Origin: an uncultured Finegoldia sp.
GTDB lineage: Bacteria > Bacillota > Clostridia > Tissierellales > Peptoniphilaceae
Reading direction: 5' to 3'
Assembly (NCBI RefSeq): GCF_900766215.1
Contig: NZ_CAAFUQ010000039.1
Coordinates: 1 to 17,727, forward strand
DNA: 17,727 nucleotides
Shown here: in pieces, positions 7,366 to 15,500 of the stretch
Layout of the letters: each line of letters opens with the position of its first letter
Position numbering within the stretch: position 1 is the first letter of the stretch
The notes under the pieces: generated by a model
Database searches by the model: none
What the model saw: the letters and a program-made list of their open reading frames with translations, nothing else
Told to the model about the DNA's origin: nothing
Program-made: the position numbers and the translations under genes

Positions 7366-8254
7366 AACAAATTTTTGCGGTGTTGAATTTAAAAATCCTA
7401 TAGTTGGCGCATCTGGTACATTTGGATTTGGTAGGGAATATGAAAACTTTACAGAATTAAATAAAATAGGTGGTATTTCTACAAAAGGCTTAACTATTCA
7501 ACCCAAAAATGGTAATACTGGATTAAGAATCTATGAGACATCTTCTGGAATAATGAATAGTATAGGATTACAAAATCCTTCTGTTCAAGAATTTATAAAT
7601 AGAGATTTGGAATATATGTTATCGTTAGACACTGTAACTATAGCTAATATTGGTGGCTCTGATATAAAAAGTTATATTGAAGCTGTGGAACTTATTTCAA
7701 GCACAGATATTAAAATAATTGAATTAAATATTTCATGCCCAAATGTAAAAGAAGGTGGAATGGCTTTTGGGATAAAGTGCGATATAGCTAAAAGTGTTGT
7801 ATCAGAGGTAAGAAAGCATACTGATAAAATATTAATGGTAAAATTATCTCCGAATGCTAACGACATTGTAGAAATGGCAAAAACTTGTGAAGATTCTGGA
7901 GCAGATGCCATTAGTCTTGTAAATACTTTTAATGCATTAGCTATTGATATTAATAAAAGAAAACCAGTATTTGATAACATAACAGCTGGTCTTTCCGGTC
8001 CTTGTATAAAACCGATAGCTTTGAGAATGTGCAGAGATGTATGTAAAAACGTTAAAATTCCAGTTTGTGGTATGGGTGGAATTCAGAATTACAAAGATGC
8101 GTTGGAGTTTATAATGGTTGGCTGCCATTTAGTTCAAGTGGGAACAGCAAACTTTGTTAATCCTAATGTAATGGTTGAAATTGCCAATGGAATGGAAAAC
8201 TATCTAAAAGAAAATAACTTTAAATCAATAGAAGAAATAAGAAATATTATTTAG
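7358..8254 (+). CDS. pyrD: Dihydroorotate dehydrogenase B, catalytic subunit (type 1B)
   Basis: PyrD oxidises dihydroorotate to orotate with FMN. The ATG at 7358 is chosen because GAGGTG (7345-7350) lies at the right spacing; a TTG immediately upstream is unnecessary. The 298 residues contain GASGTFGFGREY (17-28), the FMN/substrate lysine K43 in STKGLT, GLQNPS (70-75), the NISCPN loop with the catalytic base cysteine C127 (type 1 enzymes use Cys, type 2 use Ser), K162 in VKLSPN, SLVNTFNALAID and the C-terminal GMGGI and GTAN motifs that bind FMN phosphate. Pairing with pyrK marks it as type 1B. A ten-base gap containing AGGGGG separates it from pyrE. Confidence 0.96.
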   Translation: MLKTNFCGVEFKNPIVGASGTFGFGREYENFTELNKIGGISTKGLTIQPKNGNTGLRIYETSSGIMNSIGLQNPSVQEFINRDLEYMLSLDTVTIANIGGSDIKSYIEAVELISSTDIKIIELNISCPNVKEGGMAFGIKCDIAKSVVSEVRKHTDKILMVKLSPNANDIVEMAKTCEDSGADAISLVNTFNALAIDINKRKPVFDNITAGLSGPCIKPIALRMCRDVCKNVKIPVCGMGGIQNYKDALEFIMVGCHLVQVGTANFVNPNVMVEIANGMENYLKENNFKSIEEIRNII

Positions 8255-8264
8255 GGGGAAATTA

Positions 8265-8837
8265 ATGGACAGAGTAGTAGAATTATTAAAAGAAAGTAAT
8301 GCATTATTAGAAGGTCATTTTTTATTATCATCAGGAAATCATAGTGATAAATATTGCCAATGCGCAAAATTATTACAATATCCTGATAAGGCTGAGGAAG
8401 TAGTTAGAGTTATAGCTGAAAAACTTAAAGATGTTGAATTTGATACTGTTGTTGGTCCGGCAATGGGAGGGATAGTTGTAGCTTATGAGTTAGGAAGACA
8501 ATTACATAAACCAGCTATATTTACTGAAAGAAAAGATGGAGAAATGTGCTTGAGAAGAGGATTTCAAGTAAAAGAAGGAGAAAAAGTAATAATATCTGAA
8601 GATGTGGTTACTACTGCTAAATCATCATATGAAACTAAAAAAGTCCTAGAAGATTTGGGAGCAGAAGTAGTTGGAATTTGTTGCTTAGTAGATAGAAGTG
8701 TTAACTTAGACATTGATTTGCCGCTATATAGTGCAACAAAAATTGACATTGAAATTTTCAAACCAGAAGATTGTCCTTTATGCAAAAAAGGATTAGAATT
8801 AGTAAAACCAGGTTCCAGAGAAATTAAAACTAAATAA
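8265..8837 (+). CDS. pyrE: Orotate phosphoribosyltransferase
   Basis: PyrE joins orotate and PRPP to give OMP. The 190-residue product has LLSSGNHSDKYCQCAKLLQ-type N-terminal residues (20-38), the phosphate-binding VGPAMGGIVVAYELG (63-77), the flexible catalytic loop TERKDGEMCLRRGF (87-100) and a C-terminal CPLCKKG plus PGS (170-184), a layout I associate with the Thermus/clostridial subgroup of OPRTases. The PRPP-binding signature is SEDVVTTAKSS (111-121): alanine A118 stands where the family normally has glycine (TTGGS/TTGKS). The rest of the signature, including both acidic residues, is intact, so function is expected. Last gene of the pyr operon; its ATG follows AGGGGG by six bases and a terminator lies 10 bp after its stop. 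Confidence 0.94.
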   Translation: MDRVVELLKESNALLEGHFLLSSGNHSDKYCQCAKLLQYPDKAEEVVRVIAEKLKDVEFDTVVGPAMGGIVVAYELGRQLHKPAIFTERKDGEMCLRRGFQVKEGEKVIISEDVVTTAKSSYETKKVLEDLGAEVVGICCLVDRSVNLDIDLPLYSATKIDIEIFKPEDCPLCKKGLELVKPGSREIKTK

Positions 8838-8847
8838 TTTTACAATT

Positions 8848-8908
8848 AAAAAATAAGCCTAATTTGATATTTTTTGAAAGTTTATCAAATACAATGGCTT
8901 ATTTTTTT
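8848..8908 (+). terminator. Intrinsic terminator of the pyr operon
   Basis: A two-part hairpin: an outer 12-bp stem (8848-8859 with 8896-8907, AATAAGCC pairing with GGCTTATT plus A/T pairs) and an inner 8-bp stem (8862-8869 ATTTGATA with 8883-8890), ending in a run of seven T. It starts 10 bp after the pyrE stop and separates the pyr operon from the uppS block. The A-tract on the 5' side could also make it work in reverse. Confidence 0.85.
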
Positions 8909-8929
8909 GTGTAGAAAAACATTAAAATA

Positions 8930-8938
8930 TGATACAAT
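8930..8938 (+). promoter_or_regulatory. Extended -10 promoter for the uppS-cdsA-rseP block
   Basis: TGATACAAT carries the TGn extension and a -10 hexamer with 5 of 6 matches. No good -35 is seen upstream, where the pyr terminator T-run lies. The predicted start near 8945 leaves a leader of about 23 nt before the uppS ATG. Confidence 0.55.
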
Positions 8939-8967
8939 AAATAAGAATAAACTAAAAGGAATTGAAA

Positions 8968-9672
8968 ATGGATTTATCAAAATTAGATAAGGAAAAACTG
9001 CCTAAGCATGTTGCCATAATAATGGATGGAAATGGAAGATGGGCTACAAATAAAAATAAACCTAGAGTTTTTGGTCACAATGAGGGAATGAAAAGAGTAG
9101 TAGATGTTGTAGAAAACTCTTTAAATATCGGGATAAAATATTTGTCATTATATGCTTTTTCAACAGAGAATTGGAAGAGACCCCAAAAAGAGATAGACTT
9201 TTTAATGCAAATACTAATAAAATATATAGATGATCAACTAAATAGATTAGTAACTCAAGGAGTCCAAATCAATATTTTGGGAGATATAAGTGTTCTACAA
9301 GAAAAAGTTATTCAAAAGATAGAATATGCATTAGAATCTACAAAAAATAATGATAAACTAATTCTTAATATTGCAATTAATTACGGCTCAAGACAAGAAA
9401 TTTTACGTGCTGTCAATACAGCAATAAAAGAAGGAAAAATTTTGACTGGCGAAGAGTTTTCAAATCTTTTATATACGGAAAATCAACCGGACGTTGATTT
9501 ATTAATAAGACCAGGTGGAGAAAAAAGGCTTAGTAATTTTTTACTTTATCAAATGTCTTATGCAGAAATATATTTTTCAGATATTTATTGGCCAGATTTC
9601 AAATTAGATTCGCTAGTTGATGCAATTTATTGGTATCAAAATAGGAATAGAAGATTTGGTGGGTTGAAATGA
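8968..9672 (+). CDS. uppS: Undecaprenyl diphosphate synthase (cis-prenyltransferase)
   Basis: UppS extends farnesyl diphosphate with eight isopentenyl units to the C55 carrier lipid used in cell-wall synthesis. The ATG at 8968 is chosen because AAAAGGA (8954-8960) is seven bases upstream; a TTG at 8962 would be too close. The 234-residue protein shows IMDGNGRWA (18-26) with catalytic D20, FGHNEG (35-40), YAFSTENWKRP (62-72), NYGSRQEI (138-145; the family usually has NYGGR), and DLLIRPGGEKRLSNF (177-191) with IPP-binding R181, R187 and S189. P182 replaces the usual threonine of RTSGE/RTGGE. The C-terminal RRFGG is present. The stop overlaps the cdsA start as ATGA. In many Firmicutes frr precedes uppS; here the pyr operon does. 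Confidence 0.95.
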   Translation: MDLSKLDKEKLPKHVAIIMDGNGRWATNKNKPRVFGHNEGMKRVVDVVENSLNIGIKYLSLYAFSTENWKRPQKEIDFLMQILIKYIDDQLNRLVTQGVQINILGDISVLQEKVIQKIEYALESTKNNDKLILNIAINYGSRQEILRAVNTAIKEGKILTGEEFSNLLYTENQPDVDLLIRPGGEKRLSNFLLYQMSYAEIYFSDIYWPDFKLDSLVDAIYWYQNRNRRFGGLK

Positions 9673-10448
9673 AATTTTTAAAAAGGACTTTAACAGGAAT
9701 TATAATTTTATTGTTATCCATACTGTGTGTTGCTAAAGGCGGAGTTTATCTTTTAATTATGAACTTATTCCTAAGCACAGTTGCAATATACGAATTAGAA
9801 AATGTTCTAAACAAACAAAACAATAATACTATTAATATTAAAAACCTAATTATAAATATTTTATTGAATATTAGCTTTAATATAAGTATATTTTTTAAAA
9901 ATGAACTACTAGCAATTGTTTTATTGTGTAGTTTTAGTTTGATAGAGTTGACATTATATACTATTTTTGACAAATCTTTAGAAGAAGTATTAAATAATTA
10001 TTTTATGCATATTTACATTACCATTACTTTTTCATTAATGTATTTTATCGCAAAAACAGAGTATATATGGCTAATTTATATATGTTCTTGGGGGACGGAT
10101 ACAGCAGCCTATTGTACAGGAATGTTGTTTGGAAAACACAAACTCACTAAAATTAGCCCTAAAAAAACTATCGAAGGAGCTGTAGGTGGAATAATAGGAA
10201 GTATGATTATTGCTGGTATTTTTACATTTTTCTATGGGGAATTAAATATCATTAAGATAATCAGTATTGCTTTCTTTGGTTCAATTATATCTCAAATAGG
10301 TGACATAAGCGCATCCAAAATCAAAAGGAAAGCCAATGTCAAAGATTTTGGAAATATTTTTATCGGACATGGCGGAGTGATGGATAGATTTGATAGTTTT
10401 ATTTTTGTTTTACCTTATCTCTCAATTTTATATTGTTTAGGGATTTAA
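9669..10448 (+). CDS. cdsA: Phosphatidate cytidylyltransferase (CDP-diacylglycerol synthase)
   Basis: CdsA is an integral membrane enzyme that makes CDP-diacylglycerol from phosphatidic acid and CTP, the branch point for phosphatidylglycerol and other anionic lipids. The 259-residue product is hydrophobic with roughly seven membrane segments. WGTDTAAYCTGMLFGKHKL (in the second half) and ISPKKTIEGAVGG match the family, and the C-terminal signature reads SKIKRKANVKDFGN followed by IFIGHGGVMDRFD. The signature usually has Pro or Gly where this protein has the isoleucine before GHGG; the metal- and substrate-binding KD, HGG and DRFD are kept. It is coupled to uppS through an ATGA overlap, with only a weak GGTGGG upstream, and is followed by rseP after 11 bp, whereas dxr usually lies in between in Bacillus and many clostridia. 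Confidence 0.94.
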   Translation: MKFLKRTLTGIIILLLSILCVAKGGVYLLIMNLFLSTVAIYELENVLNKQNNNTINIKNLIINILLNISFNISIFFKNELLAIVLLCSFSLIELTLYTIFDKSLEEVLNNYFMHIYITITFSLMYFIAKTEYIWLIYICSWGTDTAAYCTGMLFGKHKLTKISPKKTIEGAVGGIIGSMIIAGIFTFFYGELNIIKIISIAFFGSIISQIGDISASKIKRKANVKDFGNIFIGHGGVMDRFDSFIFVLPYLSILYCLGI

Positions 10449-10459
10449 TAGGAGGAAAT

Positions 10460-11464
10460 ATGATTACAATAATTTCATCAATTATTATATTTTTACTAGT
10501 AATATTAATACATGAATTTGGACATTTTATTGTCGCTAAGATGAACGGAGTTAATGTTTTAGAATTTTCAATTGGTATGGGACCTAAACTTTTTCAAAAA
10601 GAATCAAATGGAACTCTTTATTCTTTAAGATTATTACCAGTGGGTGGATATTGCCAATTAGAAGGCGAGGATGAAGAAAATGATAGTCCTAATTCTTTGA
10701 ACAATCAATCACCATTTGTTAGACTTAAAGTAATCTTAGCAGGTGCAATAATGAATTTTATATTAGCTTTTTTATTATTAATTCTGTTAATGTCTGTAAG
10801 TCGAGTAAGTACTGTTGTTTCTGGTGTTATGAAAGATTCTCCAGCGTATTCTTCTGGAATTCAAGCGGGAGATAATATAGTGTCAATAAATGGGGAAAAG
10901 CTCAACGATGGCGAACAATTATTAAAGAGTATTAAACAATCTCAGGGAGACTTAAATATTGAACTGATAAGAGATAATAAACCTAAGAATATTAAAGTTA
11001 ATCCTAAGCTTGAAAACAATGTTAGAAAAATTGGCGTAAATTTTGAAGAAGAATATAACATTAAAAATTTTAATATTAAAAAAGGCTTTAAAAAAGGTAT
11101 TTCTACTTTTCTTAATTTAACCGGAATGTTATATAAGTTTTTAGGAATGCTTATAACTGGCCAACTAGGATTAGGAGGAGTTAGTGGACCTGTAGGAGTG
11201 GTTAAAGAAATCGGAAATGCTGCTAAAACTGGTGTAGCAAATCTACTCTTCCTACTTGCATATATCAATATAAATTTGGGTGTGTTTAATTTATTGCCAA
11301 TTCCTGCACTTGACGGAGGAAGAGCGATATTCATACTAATCGAGATGATATTTGGCAAAAAAATATCTCAAGAAAAAGAAGGATACATTCACATGGTAGG
11401 ATTGATTTTGCTTTTAGGCTTAATCACTGTAGTTACAATTAAAGATGTTGTTAAATTATTTTAA
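10460..11464 (+). CDS. rseP: Site-2 membrane metalloprotease (RseP/RasP family)
   Basis: RseP-family zinc proteases cut membrane proteins such as anti-sigma factors and signal-peptide remnants within the bilayer. The ATG at 10460 follows a near-perfect AGGAGG (10450-10455); an upstream in-frame start would only add residues overlapping cdsA. In the 334-residue product the zinc-binding HEFGH is at 18-22 in the first membrane segment, followed by membrane segments near 91-112, a single PDZ-like domain at about 118-195 (SPAYSSGIQAGDNIVSING), and the third-ligand motif NLLPIPALDGGRA (277-289; D285) in the penultimate segment. The length and single PDZ match the Gram-positive RasP type. Its regulatory targets cannot be read from this window; no sigma or anti-sigma gene is adjacent. 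Confidence 0.94.
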   Translation: MITIISSIIIFLLVILIHEFGHFIVAKMNGVNVLEFSIGMGPKLFQKESNGTLYSLRLLPVGGYCQLEGEDEENDSPNSLNNQSPFVRLKVILAGAIMNFILAFLLLILLMSVSRVSTVVSGVMKDSPAYSSGIQAGDNIVSINGEKLNDGEQLLKSIKQSQGDLNIELIRDNKPKNIKVNPKLENNVRKIGVNFEEEYNIKNFNIKKGFKKGISTFLNLTGMLYKFLGMLITGQLGLGGVSGPVGVVKEIGNAAKTGVANLLFLLAYININLGVFNLLPIPALDGGRAIFILIEMIFGKKISQEKEGYIHMVGLILLLGLITVVTIKDVVKLF

Positions 11465-11475
11465 ATGTTTTATTT

Positions 11476-11495
11476 AGGCCTATATGGGCCTTTTT
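11476..11495 (+). terminator. Possible weak intrinsic terminator between rseP and ispG
   Basis: AGGCC (11476-11480) can pair with GGCCT (11487-11491) around a six-base loop TATATG, and is followed by four more T. The stem has only five pairs but four are G-C, and in this AT-rich DNA it stands out. It begins 12 bp after the rseP stop. No clear promoter lies between it and ispG, so it may only reduce read-through or mark an RNA end. Confidence 0.45.
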
Positions 11496-11514
11496 AAATT
11501 TGAAAGGTGAAGTA

Positions 11515-12564
11515 ATGAAAAGAGAAGAAACAAAGAGAATTTATGTAGGTAATGTCGCTGTTGGAAATGGTGCAAGAGTTACAGTCCAATCCATGACTAA
11601 CACGGATACAAAAGATATAGAAAGTACTGTAAGACAAATAAAAGAATTCGAATCAGTTGGTTGCGATATTTCAAGAAGTGCAATTAATGATTTAGAAGAT
11701 GCAAAAGCAATACCCATTATCAAGAGCATGACGAATATCCCTTTTGTTGCTGATATACAATTTCATCACAAATTAGCAATAGCCGCAATCGAAAATGGAT
11801 GTGATTGTATTAGAATTAATCCTGGAAATATCGGTGGGATAGAAAGAGTAAAAGAAATTGTAGATTGCTGCAAACATCATAAAATTTCTATGAGAATCGG
11901 TGTAAACAGTGGATCGGTTAATCAAAAGTTTATCGATAAATATCATGGAGTAAATGTTGACTCAATTTGCTATAGTTGTCTTGATCAAATAAGAATGATT
12001 GAAGATATGGGATTTAACGATATAAAATTGTCACTAAAATCATCAAATGTTAACATGTCAATAAAAGCTTATGAAAAAATGTCTCAACTTTGCAATTATC
12101 CACTTCATGTTGGAATAACAGAGGCAGGACCTTCTACTAAAGGGATTATAAAATCTAGCGTAGGAATCGGAAGCATTCTATCCAAAGGAATTGGAGATAC
12201 AATAAGAGTTTCATTAACTGGTGATCCTAAAGAAGAAATTGTTGTAGGAAGACAAATTTTAATGAGTTTAGGTTTACTAAGTGAAGGAATTGAAATAATA
12301 TCTTGCCCAACCTGTGCTAGAACTAAGATTGATCTAATCAATATCGTTAATCAAGCAGAAAGAAAATTAGATAAAATTGATAAGCACATTAAGGTTGCTA
12401 TTATGGGATGTGTTGTAAACGGACCTGGTGAAGCAAAAGAAGCTGATATTGGAATTGCAGGAGGAAATGGTGTAGGGTTAATATTTAAGAAAGGTGAAAT
12501 TATACGCAAAGTTAAAGAAGAAGAATTATTAGATGTATTAATCGAAGAAATAGAGAGGATATAA
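11515..12564 (+). CDS. ispG: 4-hydroxy-3-methylbut-2-enyl diphosphate synthase (MEP pathway)
   Basis: IspG is a [4Fe-4S] enzyme that converts methylerythritol cyclodiphosphate to HMBPP, the penultimate MEP step. The ATG at 11515 is chosen because AAAGGTGA lies just upstream and the N-terminus MKREETKRIYVGNVAVGN fits the family; a TTG at 11500 would take in the ribosome-binding site. In the 349-residue protein the barrel segment RINPGNIGG is at 100-108 and the cluster ligands are C264, C267 and C299 in SCPTCART and MGCVVNGPGEA, with E306 as the usual fourth ligand. Some normally uniform places differ: CDISRSAIN (50-58) for the usual CDIVRVAVP-like stretch and ADIQF (79-83) for ADIHF. polC starts one base after its stop. 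No other MEP gene, notably dxr, is in the window. Confidence 0.94.
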   Translation: MKREETKRIYVGNVAVGNGARVTVQSMTNTDTKDIESTVRQIKEFESVGCDISRSAINDLEDAKAIPIIKSMTNIPFVADIQFHHKLAIAAIENGCDCIRINPGNIGGIERVKEIVDCCKHHKISMRIGVNSGSVNQKFIDKYHGVNVDSICYSCLDQIRMIEDMGFNDIKLSLKSSNVNMSIKAYEKMSQLCNYPLHVGITEAGPSTKGIIKSSVGIGSILSKGIGDTIRVSLTGDPKEEIVVGRQILMSLGLLSEGIEIISCPTCARTKIDLINIVNQAERKLDKIDKHIKVAIMGCVVNGPGEAKEADIGIAGGNGVGLIFKKGEIIRKVKEEELLDVLIEEIERI

Positions 12565-15500
12565 ATGCATTTATTATTGAACGATGTATTAAAAAAAATA
12601 GGGTTAAAATACGATTCTCAGTATCCAATTTATATCGATAAATTAACTTACAATAAAGACAATGATGAGTTGGATTGTTTGATAAAAGTAAAAAAAGATG
12701 AAAATAAAGATAACTTGACAGAGTTTATTCAAAAAGATTTATTGAACTTTATTACAAAAATTAATATTGAATTTAATGATTATGAAAATTCAATAATCAA
12801 ATTCTCTAAAGATGTCTTGCTTAATATTTTAAAATCAAATGATTTTTGTGAGTATTTTTCTTGTGTTGATTTTGAGAATACAAGTATAAAAGATTCAGAA
12901 ATTACTTTAATTTTTAATTTCGAGCAAATAATGGATAAATTTATAACTAATCAGAAAGATATTGAATTAGAGCATCTAATAAAAAAGTTAAGCGATGAAG
13001 ACTATTCATTAAAATGTGAAGCTGTTAGATTAAAGAATAATGATGATTATATAAAAAATCTTGTAGAATATGATAATTCGATTAGAGAAAAAATAGCTGA
13101 TTCGATCAAAGATAATCCCAAACGAGAAAAAGAAGAGGTTAAAAAAACTGGAATAAAATGTGGTAAAGATATTACTAAGTCTCCTATTAAAATCAAAGAA
13201 ATAATCGAAAACGAAGATGATACATGTATTCGAGCAGAGATTATTGATGTAGATGTCAGAAGTATAAAAGACGGTGAGAGTTTTATCATTTCTTTAGATT
13301 TAAGAGATGAGAGTGGAGCTGTTTTTGCTAAAAAGTTTTTAAAGAAAAAAGAATTTGAGGCATTTGGTGATAAATTAAAATCGGGAGTATATCTGTTGTT
13401 AACTGGTAGATTGGAATTTGACAGATTTACATCTGGAAAGACTTTTTCTATAAAACAGATGCAAGAAATTGAAAAGCCTGAGACTAGAAAAGATGAATAT
13501 GAGAAAAAACGAGTTGAACTTCACATGTATTCACAAATGAGTCAACTAGATGGATTTATCGATTTAGATGAATGCTGCAAAACATTAAAAAAATGGGGGC
13601 ATACAGCTTTAGGTTTAACTGACAAATCTGTTGTACAAGGATATCCTCAATTGTATGATGCTTGCAGTAAAAACGGAATAAAGCCGCTTTTTGGTATGGA
13701 AGCTAAGATACTTGAAGATGATTTTAGGATTATAACAAATCCATATAATTCTATGAATCTTAAAGAATTTGTAGTTTTTGATATCGAAACTACAGGATTA
13801 TCAAATGCAACTGAAAAAATTACAGAAATTGGTGCTGTAAAGATAGTAAACAATGAGATTGTAGATGAATTTAATCAATTAATAAATCCAGAAATACCAA
13901 TACCAGAAAAAATTACGGAGCTAACTTCTATAACAAATGATATGGTAAAAGATATGCCTAATATAGATGAAGTTTTACCTAAATTTTTGAATTTTGTCGG
14001 AAATTGTACTTTAATTGCACATAATGCTGATTTTGATATGGGATTTATCAAGAAGAATTGTTTGGATTTAGGGATAGACCCTATTAGAACATATATTGAT
14101 ACTCTTGCGTTTGCTAGAGCTTTGGAACCTCATCTGAAAAATCACAAACTTGATACATTAACCAAAAAATATAATGTAAATCTTTTTAATCATCATAGAG
14201 CTTGTGATGATGCAAGAGCTACAGGAGAAGTGTTTATCTGCATGATACAAAGTCTTGAAAAAAAAGGTATTAAATTTGATATTAATATAAATCAAATGGA
14301 ATCTGAATGGAATATTGAAAAAAGAGAATCACATACTGCAACAATTTATGCTCAAAATTTGGTCGGATTAAAAAATTTATACAAACTAGTTACTGCATCT
14401 AATTTGAAATATTTTTACAGAGAAGGCGGTATACCAAAATCTGAACTCAATAAGAGAAGAGAAGGACTATTGATTGGTACTGGAAATGAAAACGGGGAAT
14501 TGATTAAAGCTATTCTTAATTATGAATCAAATGAAAAGTTGGATGAAATTATTTCAAAGTATGATTTTTTAGAAGTTCAACCACTTCTGTATTATGATGG
14601 AGTAAAATCGAAAAGTATGAGCTTCAATTTAAAAAGTTGTGAAGAATTAACTAGAAAACTATACGATTTATCTCAAAAACATGAAAAACCTCTTGTAGCA
14701 GATTCATATGCAAAGTATTTTGAGAAAACGGACTATATTTTTAGAAATATAATTCTAGAAGGTCAACCTAGAAAAATTTATGGCGAGAAATTCCCTACAT
14801 TATTTTTTAGAACAACAGATGAAATGATGAATGAATTTGGATTTTTGGAAAAAGAGGTAGCTGAAGAAATAGTTATAGACAATACAGTGAAAATTGCAAA
14901 TATGCTTGAAGATATAAAACCTATACCAGATGGTACTTTTCCACCAGTAATTGAAGGATCGGATACTGAATTAAGAGAGATGACATATAAAAAAGCAAGA
15001 AATATATATGGTGATAATTTACCAGAAATCGTAGAAAATAGGTTAGAACGTGAGTTGTCATCTATTATTTCAAATGGATACGCAGTATTATATATTATTG
15101 CTCAAAAATTGGTTAAAAAAAGCAATGAAGATGGATATTTGGTTGGGTCCAGGGGTTCTGTTGGATCAAGTTTTGTTGCGACAATGGCAGATATAACTGA
15201 GGTTAACCCTTTGATTCCACATTATATTTGTGAAAACTGTAAACATTCAGAATTTATACATGATGAAAATATAGGTTCGGGAGTGGATTTAGAAGATAAA
15301 AACTGTCCGGTATGTGGACAACCGTTAAAAAAAGAAGGACATAACATACCCTTTGAAGTTTTTTTGGGCTTTGATGGTGACAAAGAGCCAGATATAGATT
15401 TGAATTTCGCTGGGGAATATCAGCCTACTGTTCATAAATATACAGAAGAATTGTTTGGGGAAGGAAAAGTATTCAGAGCAGGAACCATTGGTACTATTTC

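Noticed and set aside
7672..7980. Open frame of 102 codons on the minus strand opposite pyrD.
   Set aside because: Shadow of pyrD; no initiation signal and no recognisable protein features.
10942..11358. Open frame of 138 codons on the minus strand opposite rseP.
   Set aside because: It mirrors the codons of a clearly conserved protease, has no ribosome-binding site or promoter of its own, and its composition is that of a reverse-frame shadow.
13140..13150. A-runs in polC as programmed frameshift signals.
   Set aside because: PolC is full length in a single frame, no stop codon or alternative product lies nearby, and no stimulatory structure is evident.
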